From Polynucleobacter sp. 15G-AUS-farblos (GTDB lineage: Bacteria > Pseudomonadota > Gammaproteobacteria > Burkholderiales > Burkholderiaceae), in the NCBI RefSeq assembly GCF_018882445.1, contig NZ_JACVOM010000003.1, positions 1 through 64,000 of the forward strand: 64,000 nucleotides of DNA, given 5' to 3'. A program made the translations under genes and the position numbers. Below are positions 9,658 to 18,974 of the stretch, in pieces. The notes under the pieces were generated by a model, which saw only the letters and a list, made by a program, of their open reading frames with translations, ran no database searches and had not been told where the DNA came from. The first letter of the stretch is position 1. Every line of letters starts with the position of its first letter.

Positions 9658-10560
9658 TTACTTGCCTCTGTTTACAACCAAGAAGGCCAAATCTTTTAGG
9701 GCTTGAGCTTTGCTACCAAAGCTATCTAAGCTTTGAATGGCTTTTTCTTGAAGCTCTTTAGCCGTTTTCTGTGCATAGTCTAAACCCATCAAGGTCACAT
9801 AGGTCGGCTTGTCGTTGATAGCATCTTTACCGGCTGTTTTTCCTAGGGTTTGGCTATCAGCCGTCGCATCCAAGACATCATCCACAATCTGAAATGCCAA
9901 CCCCAGGGCCCGGGAATAATCCTGCAGATGTGCCATCTGAACCGAGTTGAGTTGTGCAGCAATACCGCCCAACTCGACAGCGCAAGATAAGAGGGCCCCC
10001 GTCTTCATGGCATGCATTTGCTGCAAACCACTCAAATCTAATTTTTTACCAACGCTTTCCAAATCAATCGCCTGACCTCCAGCCATACCACGCGATCCGG
10101 ATGCCGCAGCCAAGCTAGCAATCATCGACAAGCGGACATCTGCCGCACATGGTGCATTGGCCAAAATCTCAAAGGCGCGCGTTTGCAATGCATCACCCAC
10201 CAAGAGTGCAGTAGCTTCATCAAATGCCTTATGTACTGTTGGACGTCCACGCCGCAAATCATCGTCATCCATGCAGGGCAAATCGTCGTGCACCAAGGAA
10301 TAAGCATGAATACATTCGATTGCAACTGCAGCCGCATCTAGAGCAGCTTCTGTTTTTGCATCTGAATCATTGCCTAATTGACCAGCGGCATATACCAATA
10401 AGGGACGTATGCGCTTACCGCCACCTTGAGCCGCATAACGCATTGCCTCATGCAAACGAGCTGGATTGGTTTGCGCAGAATCTAACAGCGCATCTAAAGC
10501 TGCCTCAGTTCGCTGCGAGCGAGAAGTTACCCACTCCTGAAATAGATCTACTGAATTCAT
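9658..10560 (-). CDS. ispA: Farnesyl diphosphate synthase (polyprenyl synthetase)
   Basis: Adds isopentenyl diphosphate to DMAPP and GPP to make FPP. The 300-residue protein has the first Asp-rich motif DDLPCMDDDDLRRG at residues 92-105, the GGGKRIRP substrate-binding motif at 47-54, and the second Asp-rich motif DDVLDATAD near 225. The DDxxxxD first motif is typical of bacterial short-chain synthases. It overlaps the xseB stop by one base (TAATG), indicating translational coupling, in the common xseB-ispA-dxs order. Confidence 0.96.
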   Translation of the reverse strand: MNSVDLFQEWVTSRSQRTEAALDALLDSAQTNPARLHEAMRYAAQGGGKRIRPLLVYAAGQLGNDSDAKTEAALDAAAVAIECIHAYSLVHDDLPCMDDDDLRRGRPTVHKAFDEATALLVGDALQTRAFEILANAPCAADVRLSMIASLAAASGSRGMAGGQAIDLESVGKKLDLSGLQQMHAMKTGALLSCAVELGGIAAQLNSVQMAHLQDYSRALGLAFQIVDDVLDATADSQTLGKTAGKDAINDKPTYVTLMGLDYAQKTAKELQEKAIQSLDSFGSKAQALKDLAFLVVNRGK

Positions 10561-10793
10561 TAGGCCTCAAATACCCGAACCTGTTGCTCAACCTGCGCCA
10601 GTACGCCTTGGCAATGCTTGAGCAAAGCTGCGCCGCGTTGATACGCTAAAAGGGTTTCTTCTAAAGAAAATTTTCCAGATTCCATGTCAGAGATCAGCTT
10701 TTCTAATTCCTTAACTGCCTGTTCGTAACGCAAATCAGGGTCAATTTGGACCTCAAGGCCGGGTTTTTGGCTTTCAGACTTCTTGGCGGGCAT
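10560..10793 (-). CDS. xseB: Exodeoxyribonuclease VII small subunit
   Basis: Small subunit of the nuclease that degrades single-stranded DNA to oligonucleotides, partner of XseA (not in this window). The 77-residue protein has the core YEQAVKELEKLISDMESGK followed by SLEETLLAYQRGAALLKHC, the helical hairpin of the family, at usual length. It is the first gene of xseB-ispA-dxs-folE2, with an AAGGAA ribosome-binding site about 10 nt upstream. Confidence 0.95.
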   Translation of the reverse strand: MPAKKSESQKPGLEVQIDPDLRYEQAVKELEKLISDMESGKFSLEETLLAYQRGAALLKHCQGVLAQVEQQVRVFEA

Positions 10794-10955
10794 AGGGCGA
10801 TTTCCTTGATATTTCTGATTCAGTTAGTCCTACATATTAAAGGGAGATGCGGTCCAAATGGGTATAATCCCTCCCTTCCTTTCCAATATCGATCCGTCGA
10901 TGGTTGGATTGGTTATTCCGCTTAGCTTCGGCTGACGTTTTCGGGGGTGGGGAGA

Positions 10956-12062
10956 ATGACTAATCTGGCTACCGCGCAGCAGCTTGCGCCGTCCAATTTA
11001 CAACTGCCGGTTTCGGCATATTTTGACGCTGACCTTTATCAGCGGGAAATTGAACTGCTTTTTAAGCAGGGGCCAGGCTATGTTGGCCACGAACTGATGG
11101 TGCCAGAAATTGGCTCCTATCAAACTTTGACCTCAGAAAATGAGGGCCGTTTATTGGTCCGCAATGCTGGAGGCATCGAACTGCTATCCAACGTCTGCCG
11201 TCATCGCCAAGCACTCATGCTCAATGGTCGTGGTGTTGCAGAAAATATTGTTTGCCCACTCCATCGTTGGACCTATGACTTAGCGGGCAACTTATTAGGC
11301 GCGCCGCACTTTGAAGACAAGCCTTGTCTCAACCTAGGCAAATCCCCTTTGCAAAATTGGCAAGGACTGTTATTTGAAGGTCCGCGCGATGTGCGCACTG
11401 ATTTAGCCAATCTGGGTGTTGCAGAAGATCTGCGATTTGAAGCTTACTTACTTGACCACGTAGAAGTGCACGATTGCAACTACAACTGGAAAACCTTTAT
11501 CGAGGTTTACCTTGAGGATTACCACGTGGTCCCTTTTCATCCAGGATTAGGTAAATTTGTTTCTTGCGAAGATCTCCATTGGGAGTTTGGCGATTGGCAT
11601 AGCGTACAAACTGTTGGAATTCATAAGAATCTAGAAACACCTGGCTCAGCTACTTATCGCAAATGGCATGAAGCAGTACTAAGACACCATGAAGGCAAAA
11701 CCCCAAGACATGGGGCGATCTGGCTGACCTACTACCCCAATGTGATGGTGGAGTGGTACCCCGGCGTACTTTGTGTGTCCACTTTGCATCCATTGGGCCC
11801 TAATAAGACACGCAATATCGTCGAGTTCTATTACCCTGAAGAAATTGCGCTGTTTGAGCGTGAATTTGTTGAGGCAGAACGTGCCGCCTATATGGAAACA
11901 TGTATTGAGGATGATGAAATTGCAGAGCGTATGGATGCAGGACGTGCTGCACTCCTCGCCCGTGGGATTAATGAAGTAGGGCCTTATCAAAGCCCCATGG
12001 AAGATGGCATGCAGCACTTTCATGAGTGGTACCGTCGTGTCATGAACTTCCATGGCGCATAA
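10956..12062 (+). CDS. Rieske non-heme iron oxygenase, alpha subunit; substrate unknown
   Basis: Ring-hydroxylating or demethylating-type oxygenase subunit of 368 residues from the ATG at 10956; a GTG three codons upstream is possible. The Rieske [2Fe-2S] ligands are Cys81-x-His83 and Cys100-x2-His103 (CRHR...CPLHRW). The catalytic domain has the mononuclear iron motif EVYLEDYHVVPFHPG with two His, and the bridging Asp before the first. No reductase or ferredoxin gene is adjacent, so the electron donor is encoded elsewhere. A consensus TATAAT at 10863-10868 could start its transcript, but no -35 is seen. It is divergent from the isoprenoid operon, as in other Burkholderiales. The substrate cannot be read from the sequence. 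Confidence 0.88.
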   Translation: MTNLATAQQLAPSNLQLPVSAYFDADLYQREIELLFKQGPGYVGHELMVPEIGSYQTLTSENEGRLLVRNAGGIELLSNVCRHRQALMLNGRGVAENIVCPLHRWTYDLAGNLLGAPHFEDKPCLNLGKSPLQNWQGLLFEGPRDVRTDLANLGVAEDLRFEAYLLDHVEVHDCNYNWKTFIEVYLEDYHVVPFHPGLGKFVSCEDLHWEFGDWHSVQTVGIHKNLETPGSATYRKWHEAVLRHHEGKTPRHGAIWLTYYPNVMVEWYPGVLCVSTLHPLGPNKTRNIVEFYYPEEIALFEREFVEAERAAYMETCIEDDEIAERMDAGRAALLARGINEVGPYQSPMEDGMQHFHEWYRRVMNFHGA

Positions 12063-12124
12063 TGGAATTACTAGGAAATTGCCTTAAATAACTCTCAATC
12101 CAATTTGACCAACTAGGAAGATTT

Positions 12125-12955
12125 ATGACTCCTCTAATTACCGCAAACCAGTTAGAAGAAATCATCAATAGTGGCCAGAATGTGTTGTTATGTGATTGCC
12201 GTTTTGATTTAGTAGATCCTCAGGCTGGTAGAAAAGCCTACGAAGAAAGTCATATGTTGGGAGCGATCTATGTCGATCTTGATCATGATTTATCGGGCCC
12301 TAAAAATGGAACTAACGGCAGACATCCCCTACCTAGCCCAGAAGTGTGGGCTCAGACCAAAACCCGTTTAGGAATTAATCCGCACACACTAGTAGTAGCC
12401 TACGACAAACAAGGTTCGGTTTACGCCAGCCGTTTATGGTGGATGCTCAAAGCAACTGGTCACGCAAATGTACGCGTACTCGATGGCGGTCTAGACGCTT
12501 GGAATGGGCCTATGGGTAATGTGCCCCGCACGCCTACCCCGGCAAGTCACCCAGCCTCACCAATGCCTTATTTTGGCTTGGTCTTGGTAGATGAAGTCGC
12601 GGGTAATTTGCAGTCTCAGAAATATAAAGTCATCGATGCCAGATCGAATGATCGCTACCATGGTCAAAATGAAACGCTCGATCCAGTTGGGGGTCATATT
12701 CCTGGAGCGATCAGTCACTTCTTCAAAAATAATCTTTCATCAACCGCTTTCAAAACCCCTGAGCAGCTTTATAAAGATTTCCAAGAAGTTTTAGGTGGCA
12801 CTAAAGCAGCAGAAGTCATTCATTCATGTGGCTCCGGTGTCACTGCTTGCCATAACCTGCTAGCAATGGAAGTTGCTGGTCTTAAGGGATCTCGTCTCTA
12901 CGCTGGCAGTTGGAGTGAGTGGTCCTCAAACCCAGATCGACCGATAGAACTCTAG
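12125..12955 (+). CDS. sseA: Sulfurtransferase with two rhodanese domains
   Basis: Transfers sulfane sulfur from thiosulfate or 3-mercaptopyruvate to an acceptor. The 276-residue protein has an inactive N-terminal rhodanese domain and a C-terminal one with active-site Cys235 in the loop CGSGVTA, the form typical of 3-mercaptopyruvate sulfurtransferases, which differ from thiosulfate-type loops. The linker DGGLDAW at 120-126 is typical. An AGGAAG ribosome-binding site precedes the ATG. It is 62 nt below the Rieske gene and may share its transcript. The gene symbol is by family; substrate preference is inferred from the loop. Confidence 0.85.
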   Translation: MTPLITANQLEEIINSGQNVLLCDCRFDLVDPQAGRKAYEESHMLGAIYVDLDHDLSGPKNGTNGRHPLPSPEVWAQTKTRLGINPHTLVVAYDKQGSVYASRLWWMLKATGHANVRVLDGGLDAWNGPMGNVPRTPTPASHPASPMPYFGLVLVDEVAGNLQSQKYKVIDARSNDRYHGQNETLDPVGGHIPGAISHFFKNNLSSTAFKTPEQLYKDFQEVLGGTKAAEVIHSCGSGVTACHNLLAMEVAGLKGSRLYAGSWSEWSSNPDRPIEL

Positions 12956-12971
12956 ATTGGTTGGCAGCCTT

Positions 12972-13745
12972 TTAATGCAAGAGAGACAGTAGGATGACAA
13001 ATCCGACGCCACAGGCAATCAGTACCGTTTGGCGTAAAGATTCTGCCCAGTGTGGCCGACGGTGCATTTGCGGAATGAGATCACTTACTGCTATATAGAT
13101 AAAGCTACTGGAAGCAATCACCAATAAATAGGGCATCGCTGCGTGAGCGCGCTCCAAGAAGAAGTAAGCCAAGACACCACCGACTACCGCTGATAAACCC
13201 GATATAAAGTTGTAAATCAGGGCGCGCGTTTTAGTAAACCCAGCATTGAGCAAGACAATGAAATCGCCGACCTCTTGTGGAATTTCATGGGCAATGATGG
13301 CAATCGCCGTAAAAATGCCCACTTGATAGTCGGCCATAAAAGCGGCTGCGATCAATATGCCATCCACAAAATTATGAATGCCATCACCGACTAAGATCAT
13401 CCAGCCACTGCGGCCAGCATTTTCTGCGTCATGCCCATGATGGTGGTGGTGACCATCCCCTTCATGGTGATGGTCATGGCGCAATAGAGCGATTTTCTCG
13501 AGCAGAAAAAATCCCAATAGACCGGCCAGCAAAGTAGCAAAGAGGAGTTGTGGACTTGTATCCTCCATGCTAAATGCCTCTGGCAATGAATGTAAAAAAG
13601 CAGTGGCCAGCAAAATGCCTACTGACAAACTCACCATGTTATTGACCATCTTGGACAATAAGGCCAAAGAAAAGCTAGCAGCCACCACGACACTGGCTGC
13701 CCCAGCTAAGGCAGTGACCAAGATAATGGTTTGTAAAACTGGCAT
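12972..13745 (-). CDS. ZIP-family divalent metal transporter
   Basis: Inner-membrane importer for zinc or related divalent metals, 257 residues with about eight membrane segments. A His-rich cytoplasmic loop (HDHHHEGDGHHHHHGHD, about residues 90-106) is the hallmark metal-sensing loop. Transmembrane metal-site motifs HNFVDG (124-129) and HEIPQEVGD (153-161) are intact. The gene is 16 nt from the convergent sulfurtransferase stop and a few bases below the next leftward gene. Metal specificity is not shown; Zn is the commonest for this group. Confidence 0.92.
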   Translation of the reverse strand: MPVLQTIILVTALAGAASVVVAASFSLALLSKMVNNMVSLSVGILLATAFLHSLPEAFSMEDTSPQLLFATLLAGLLGFFLLEKIALLRHDHHHEGDGHHHHHGHDAENAGRSGWMILVGDGIHNFVDGILIAAAFMADYQVGIFTAIAIIAHEIPQEVGDFIVLLNAGFTKTRALIYNFISGLSAVVGGVLAYFFLERAHAAMPYLLVIASSSFIYIAVSDLIPQMHRRPHWAESLRQTVLIACGVGFVILLSLLH

Positions 13746-13750
13746 GTGAA

Positions 13751-14626
13751 TTAAGCTACTCCATTTTTCTTAAACCAAGCGATACATTTTTCCCAGCCGT
13801 CTTTTGCAGGACCTTCACGGTAGGTTGCGCGATAGTCTGCATGAAACGCATGCGGAGCATCTGGATACACCTCAATCATCGATGCTTTGGCAGCGGGATT
13901 CTTAGGTGCAGCTTGCGCCAAAGCAGTACGCATTTGCTCCACGCTCTCCAAAGAAATGCCTGTATCCGCAGCGCCATACAAGCCAAGTACCGGCGCTTTT
14001 AAGTCAGCAGCAATATCCACTGGATGACGTGGATTACCTTCAGTCTTCTCGCCAATCAAGCGGCCATACCAGGCAACACCAGCACGGACCTGCGGCAAGG
14101 TTGCAGAAAGCCAAGTAATGCGACCACCCCAACAGAAACCAGTCACACCAACCCGCTTGAGATCACCACCATTTTTACCGGCCCAAACTAAAGCAGCCTG
14201 TAAATCGGTAATCACTTGTGCATCCGTTGTCTTGGCAACAATATTCTTTTGAATCTCTGCCACTGTTCCATATGAATTAGGATCGCCAGCACGAACGAAC
14301 TTCTCAGGGGCAATCGCGAGATAGCCCAGCTTGGCAAAACGTCGTGTGATATCTGCAATATATTCATGAACACCAAAGATTTCACTAATTACAATCACAA
14401 CAGGTAAAGAGCCTTTAGCGGCCTCAGGTCGAGATACATAAGCTGGCATCTGAAAACTGCCAACGGGAATCATTTGCTCACCAGCTTTAATGCCTTTGAA
14501 ATCCGTCTCAATTGCAGCGGCCATGACTGGCTCTGAAGCAGCCACTAATCCGATACCAATTCCGGTAGCGCCGATTGCGGATGCCTTCATAAAAGACCTT
14601 CTACTGTTTTGTGTTTTGTCATTCAT
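13751..14626 (-). CDS. Dienelactone hydrolase family protein with Tat signal
   Basis: Alpha/beta-hydrolase of the dienelactone hydrolase type, 291 residues. From the ATG at 14626, which has GGGAG eight nt upstream, it begins with a twin-arginine motif SRRSFMK followed by a hydrophobic Ala/Gly-rich stretch, so it is probably exported folded to the periplasm. The nucleophile is Cys in GFCWGG, with the acid in LYGAADTG and the histidine in PHAFHAD, the Cys-Asp-His triad of the family. The start avoids overlap with polA, 14 nt upstream. The natural substrate is unknown; a role in chlorocatechol degradation should not be assumed. Confidence 0.9.
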   Translation of the reverse strand: MNDKTQNSRRSFMKASAIGATGIGIGLVAASEPVMAAAIETDFKGIKAGEQMIPVGSFQMPAYVSRPEAAKGSLPVVIVISEIFGVHEYIADITRRFAKLGYLAIAPEKFVRAGDPNSYGTVAEIQKNIVAKTTDAQVITDLQAALVWAGKNGGDLKRVGVTGFCWGGRITWLSATLPQVRAGVAWYGRLIGEKTEGNPRHPVDIAADLKAPVLGLYGAADTGISLESVEQMRTALAQAAPKNPAAKASMIEVYPDAPHAFHADYRATYREGPAKDGWEKCIAWFKKNGVA

Positions 14627-14640
14627 TATTTGTCTCCCTA

Positions 14641-17484
14641 TTAATGAGCTTCTTCCCAATTATCGCCAATGCCGATACTAACCACCAAAGGCACCTTCAG
14701 CGTAGCTACATTGCACATTAAATCCGGCAACTTCGCTTGCAAGAGCGCTATTTCATCCAATGGCACATCAAATACCAATTCATCATGTACTTGAAGCAAC
14801 ATTTTGGTCTTTAATTGCTCCTTTTCCAGCCACTCCTGGCAAGCAATCATAGCCAGCTTAATCAAATCAGCTGCAGTTCCTTGCATTGGAGCATTAATTG
14901 CGGCACGCTCAGCACCTTGGCGGCGAGGACCGTTGGAACCCTTAATTTCTGGCAACCAAAGACGTCTACCAAAAACGGTTTCTACATAGCCGTTTTCACG
15001 CGCCTCTAAACGCGTGCGTTCCATATATTGGGCAACCCCAGGATAGCGATCGAAATACTTTGCAATGTAGTTTTGTGCTGCAGAGCGCTCAATACCTAAA
15101 TTGCCTGCCAAGCCAAAAGCACTCATGCCATAAATTAATCCGAAGTTAATGACCTTCGCGTATCGACGTTGCTCCGAATTCACATCATTTAAGGGAACTC
15201 CAAAGATCTCGGCAGCAGTGGCTTGGTGAACATCTTTACCAGCCCGAAACGCTTCCAGTAAATTCTCATCCTCGGCGATATGCGCCATGATGCGCAATTC
15301 AATTTGAGAGTAGTCTGCGGAGAGAAGCTTGCAACCTTCGGCAGGAATAAAAGCCTCCCGAATACGACGCCCCTCTTCTGTGCGAACAGGAATATTTTGC
15401 AGATTGGGATCGCTAGAAGCCAAACGCCCAGTGACAGCGGTCGCCTGAGAAAAATTGGTATGCACTCGTCCCGTCTTGGGGTCAGCCATACGTGGCAATT
15501 TTTCAATATAAGTCGACATCAACTTGGCCAAGCTACGGTAATCCAAAATACGTGCTGGCAAGGGATAGTCTTCCGCCAACTTTTGCAGCACCTCTTCATC
15601 GGTAGAGGGGGCGCCTGAAGGCGTTTTCTTAATTACCGGCAATTCAAGTTGGCCAAACAAGATTTCTGCAATTTGTTTGGGTGATTGAATATTAAAAGGT
15701 TGACCTGCTAATTGATGAATCTCGCCCTCCAACTCCAAGAGGCGCTTACCTACCTGCTGCCCTTGCTTAGCCAATAAGGCAGAGTCAATCCGAATGCCAT
15801 TGCGCTCCATCACACCCAAGACGCGCATGGCAGGCATTTCAACCTGCTCATAGATATAGAGTAAGCCAGGGCTTTCCTGAATCTGGGGCCATAACTCGTG
15901 GTGCAAGCGCAGGGTAATGTCCGCATCTTCAGCAGCATAATTTGTCGCAATTTGAAGATCGACTTGATCAAAGCCTATCTGATGAACGCCTTTGCCGCAG
16001 ACCTCTTCATAACGAATCGTTTTTAAACCGAGATGGCGCTCAGCTAGGCTATCCATATTGTGCGGCATATGCGATTCAAGTACATAGGATTCGAGCAAAG
16101 TATCAAATGCAACACCTTGGAGTGTGATGCCATAGTTGGCAAAAATATGCATGTCGTACTTTAAGTTTTGCCCAACCTTGAGGTGACTTGCACTCTCTAG
16201 CCATGGTTTCAGACGTGACAGAACAAAATCTCGATCTAATTGCGACTCACCATTACGGTGTGCAACTGGAATGTAACAAGCCTCACCCGGCTTAACCGAT
16301 AAAGAAATCCCAACCAGCTCAGCAGCTAGAGCATCAAGACTCGTAGTCTCTGTATCGACTGCCGTTAACGATGAGGTTTCAATTTTTTTCAACCACTTAT
16401 CCAGACTAGCTTCATCGACTACACATTCATATTGACGTTCGATGGCATCTTGTAAATCCGTTGTGTCTTGCGATAGAGCCTTGGTTGGAGCAGATGCAAT
16501 CGTGCGCGATTTTTTAGCATCCTCCTCCTGATGAGAATTGCTGGCAATCGGGGAGCCTGCCAAATCAAAGCCAGCTCCAGCCCCAGACTCAGACTCAGAA
16601 GCCTTATTTTCATTACCTTCCAGGCGCTTTTCAACATCTCGCAACCACGATTTAAACGCATAGCGCTCAAACAATTCTCGTAATAAAGGTGCGTCTTCTG
16701 GCTTAGCGTGCAAATCATCTAAGCCAGGTAAATGGGGCGAGAGATCGCAATCCGTTTTCACTGTGATGAGTTGACGGGCTTGCGGCAACCAATCCAAAGA
16801 TGCACGCAGATTTTCACCAACAACGCCTTTCACTTGATCAGCGTTTGCCATTAAGTTATCAAGATTTCCAAATTCGGCTAACCATTTATTTGCCGTTTTG
16901 GGACCCGCTTTAGGAACACCAGGAACGTTATCTACTGCATCACCAATAATGGATAAATAATCAACGATGAGATTTGGTGGCACACCAAATTTAGAAACAA
17001 CGCCATCGATGTCTAATTTCTCATCTGTCATGGTATTGATCAATGTCACTGATGAATTTACTAATTGCGCTAAATCTTTATCGCCAGTCGAGATAATGGT
17101 TTCCCAACCCGCTTGTGTAGCTTGAAATGACAAAGTAGCAATCACATCATCCGCCTCGACACCTGACACCATGAGTACTGGCCAACCCATTGCCTTCACC
17201 ATGGCATGAATGGGTTCGATTTGCTTCACTAAATCTTCCGGCATGGGTGAACGATGCGCCTTGTATTCGGGATACATTTCATCGCGAAACGTCTTTCCCT
17301 TGGCATCAAATACACAGGCTATATGGTCAGCCTGAATCTCAGAACGGGCGCGGCGCATCATATTGACCATGCCATAGATGGCCCCCGTAGGGTCTCCAGC
17401 CCCGTTTCTGAGGTCTGGCATGGCGTGGAAGGCACGATAGAGGTAACTTGAACCGTCTACCAACAAGAGTCTATGTTTAGTCAT
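14641..17484 (-). CDS. polA: DNA polymerase I
   Basis: Repair and Okazaki-fragment polymerase of 947 residues. The N-terminal 5'-3' exonuclease (LLVDGSSYLYRAFHA), the 3'-5' proofreading domain with the intact DTET motif, and the polymerase domain with LSADYSQIELRIMAH and the C-terminal VHDEL are all present, so the three activities look complete. I start at the ATG at 17484 (MTKHRLLLVDG); the open frame runs 50 codons further up but that part does not resemble the family. There is no Shine-Dalgarno; a TACGAT box ends 6 nt upstream. It is divergent from the DUF2782 gene. Confidence 0.97.
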   Translation of the reverse strand: MTKHRLLLVDGSSYLYRAFHAMPDLRNGAGDPTGAIYGMVNMMRRARSEIQADHIACVFDAKGKTFRDEMYPEYKAHRSPMPEDLVKQIEPIHAMVKAMGWPVLMVSGVEADDVIATLSFQATQAGWETIISTGDKDLAQLVNSSVTLINTMTDEKLDIDGVVSKFGVPPNLIVDYLSIIGDAVDNVPGVPKAGPKTANKWLAEFGNLDNLMANADQVKGVVGENLRASLDWLPQARQLITVKTDCDLSPHLPGLDDLHAKPEDAPLLRELFERYAFKSWLRDVEKRLEGNENKASESESGAGAGFDLAGSPIASNSHQEEDAKKSRTIASAPTKALSQDTTDLQDAIERQYECVVDEASLDKWLKKIETSSLTAVDTETTSLDALAAELVGISLSVKPGEACYIPVAHRNGESQLDRDFVLSRLKPWLESASHLKVGQNLKYDMHIFANYGITLQGVAFDTLLESYVLESHMPHNMDSLAERHLGLKTIRYEEVCGKGVHQIGFDQVDLQIATNYAAEDADITLRLHHELWPQIQESPGLLYIYEQVEMPAMRVLGVMERNGIRIDSALLAKQGQQVGKRLLELEGEIHQLAGQPFNIQSPKQIAEILFGQLELPVIKKTPSGAPSTDEEVLQKLAEDYPLPARILDYRSLAKLMSTYIEKLPRMADPKTGRVHTNFSQATAVTGRLASSDPNLQNIPVRTEEGRRIREAFIPAEGCKLLSADYSQIELRIMAHIAEDENLLEAFRAGKDVHQATAAEIFGVPLNDVNSEQRRYAKVINFGLIYGMSAFGLAGNLGIERSAAQNYIAKYFDRYPGVAQYMERTRLEARENGYVETVFGRRLWLPEIKGSNGPRRQGAERAAINAPMQGTAADLIKLAMIACQEWLEKEQLKTKMLLQVHDELVFDVPLDEIALLQAKLPDLMCNVATLKVPLVVSIGIGDNWEEAH

Positions 17485-17490
17485 ACCGCA

Positions 17491-17500
17491 ATCGTACAAT
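17491..17500. promoter_or_regulatory. Overlapping divergent -10 candidates, polA / DUF2782 gene
   Basis: The ten bases ATCGTACAAT contain TACAAT on the plus strand (17495-17500) and TACGAT on the minus strand (17496-17491). The minus one ends 6 nt before the polA ATG, which would give a leaderless polA mRNA; the plus one would give the rightward gene a leader of about 60 nt. No strong -35 is visible on either side. Confidence 0.35.
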
Positions 17501-17566
17501 CTAGTTGTGAATTGCCTAAAGGACCGGTTAAGTAACCGCCCATCAATAGGCTTAAAAAGGTGAAAA

Positions 17567-17974
17567 ATGATGCATGCACTTACTAACTTAATTGGCCATT
17601 TTTTAAGCCAAAACCTTGCTCTAATGAGCTTCATCGTCTTTTTTGGACTATTTGGAACTAATCTGGCTCATGCCCAGAATAACAGCCAAGCCTTGAGCCC
17701 AGCAGAGCTCAACCGCATCAATAATCAACCTTTGGCACCAGCTGTAAGCGCATCAGGGGCTGTAACCACCCCAGAAACACGCAAGCCAAGCTACCAATAT
17801 AGAGCGCGTAACGGTACTGAAATAACCGAATACAAGGACGCCAATTCACCTACCCAAGTAGATGTCAAAACGCCCTACACCAGTTACGAGATGGCTCCTC
17901 CCACTTCAGTCATGCCTGGAGTTCCCCGAGAGACTGATCTGCTGAGCGTGCCAAGTATTAGCATCCCCTTCTAG
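17567..17974 (+). CDS. DUF2782-like secreted protein of unknown function
   Basis: A 135-residue protein with a predicted signal peptide ending AHA after residue 36, so it probably acts in the periplasm or envelope. The central YRARNGTEITEYKDAN followed by VDVKTPYTSYEMAPP resembles DUF2782 proteins, which are small exported proteins coded near polA and thrB in betaproteobacteria. Family assignment is by pattern and position; the function is not known. An AAAGGTGAAAA ribosome-binding site precedes the ATG. It is 22 nt before thrB and probably co-transcribed. Confidence 0.7.
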   Translation: MMHALTNLIGHFLSQNLALMSFIVFFGLFGTNLAHAQNNSQALSPAELNRINNQPLAPAVSASGAVTTPETRKPSYQYRARNGTEITEYKDANSPTQVDVKTPYTSYEMAPPTSVMPGVPRETDLLSVPSISIPF

Positions 17975-17996
17975 TCTTTAAGCATCCAAGCAATTT

Positions 17997-18974
17997 ATGG
18001 CCGTATTTACTCCGATCGAACTGGACGATATATCCAACTGGATCTCCCAAGACTTCGATATCGGGCAGGCCACTGAGATTCGGGGCATTCATGGTGGAAT
18101 TGAAAATTCCAACTTCTTTCTTGATACGCATCTCAATGGCAAAAAACAAGAATTCGTTCTCACTATTTTTGAGCGACTATCTGCAGAGCAACTTCCCTAC
18201 TACCTAGAATTAATGCGTCACCTAGCCAATCAAGGCATCCCTGTTCCCAAACCGATTGAAAACAAACAAGGGCAGATTTTGTTTTCTCTGAAGGGCAAGC
18301 CAGCGGCCATCGTTACTAAGTTGCCTGGCTTATCTCGCCTTGAACCAGAAGCCGCACATTGCGCGCTAGTAGGTGAGATGTTGGCGAAGATGCATTTAGC
18401 TGGAAAAGATTTTTCTAAGACTCAAGAAAATCTTCGTAGCCTAGGATGGTGGCAAAAGACGGTTCCCCTGGTTTTACCGCATCTAGATCCAGCCCAAAAA
18501 GAACTACTGACCAGTGAGCTGAAAAGCCAAGAACAATTTTTTACCTCTTCCGAGTACGCCTCGCTACCCCAAGGCGCTAGCCACTGTGATTTATTCAGAG
18601 ATAACGTGCTCTTTGACCCCAAGAGCGCAACTGATGCTAGCAATGATCAGTTAGGCGGCTTCTTTGATTTTTATTTTGCTGGTACCGATAAGTGGCTCTT
18701 TGACTTAGCGGTGACTGTGAATGATTGGTGTCTGGCAGACAACAAACAAGATTTAGATCCTGCCCGTCTCAATGCCCTTCTTAGCGCCTACCAATCTGTT
18801 CGCCCATTGACTGAAAATGAACTAGCCAGTTGGCCTATGATGCTTCGCGCAGCAGCCCTACGTTTCTGGATTTCTCGCTTGTGGGATTTCCATCTTCCAC
18901 GTGATGCCCAAATGTTGACACCGCATGATCCTAAGCACTTTGAACGTATTCTTTTAAGTCGTCACTCTCTATGA
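17997..18974 (+). CDS. thrB: Homoserine kinase (ThrB, aminoglycoside-phosphotransferase fold)
   Basis: Phosphorylates L-homoserine for threonine synthesis. The 325-residue protein is the APH-fold type of homoserine kinase found in betaproteobacteria and pseudomonads, not the GHMP-kinase type of enterobacteria. It shows the start region GIHGGIENSNFFLDT, the catalytic SHCDLFRDNVLFD (Brenner-like HxDxxxxN) and the metal-binding GGFFDFYFAG. It overlaps the next gene by 4 nt (ATGA), so translation is probably coupled. Confidence 0.95.
   Translation: MAVFTPIELDDISNWISQDFDIGQATEIRGIHGGIENSNFFLDTHLNGKKQEFVLTIFERLSAEQLPYYLELMRHLANQGIPVPKPIENKQGQILFSLKGKPAAIVTKLPGLSRLEPEAAHCALVGEMLAKMHLAGKDFSKTQENLRSLGWWQKTVPLVLPHLDPAQKELLTSELKSQEQFFTSSEYASLPQGASHCDLFRDNVLFDPKSATDASNDQLGGFFDFYFAGTDKWLFDLAVTVNDWCLADNKQDLDPARLNALLSAYQSVRPLTENELASWPMMLRAAALRFWISRLWDFHLPRDAQMLTPHDPKHFERILLSRHSL

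Noticed and set aside
10863-10868. Consensus TATAAT upstream of the Rieske gene as a firm promoter
   Set aside because: No -35 at 16-18 nt and not a proper extended -10; mentioned with the gene only.
13425-13490. Repetitive His-codon stretch as a DNA repeat
   Set aside because: It is the coding sequence of the normal His-rich loop of the ZIP transporter.
14627-14659. Upstream extension of the dienelactone-hydrolase gene
   Set aside because: It would overlap polA, has no ribosome-binding site, and would put residues before the Tat motif.
17485-17634. 50-codon N-terminal extension of polA
   Set aside because: Family similarity begins at MTKHRLLLVDG and the extension overlaps the divergent gene.
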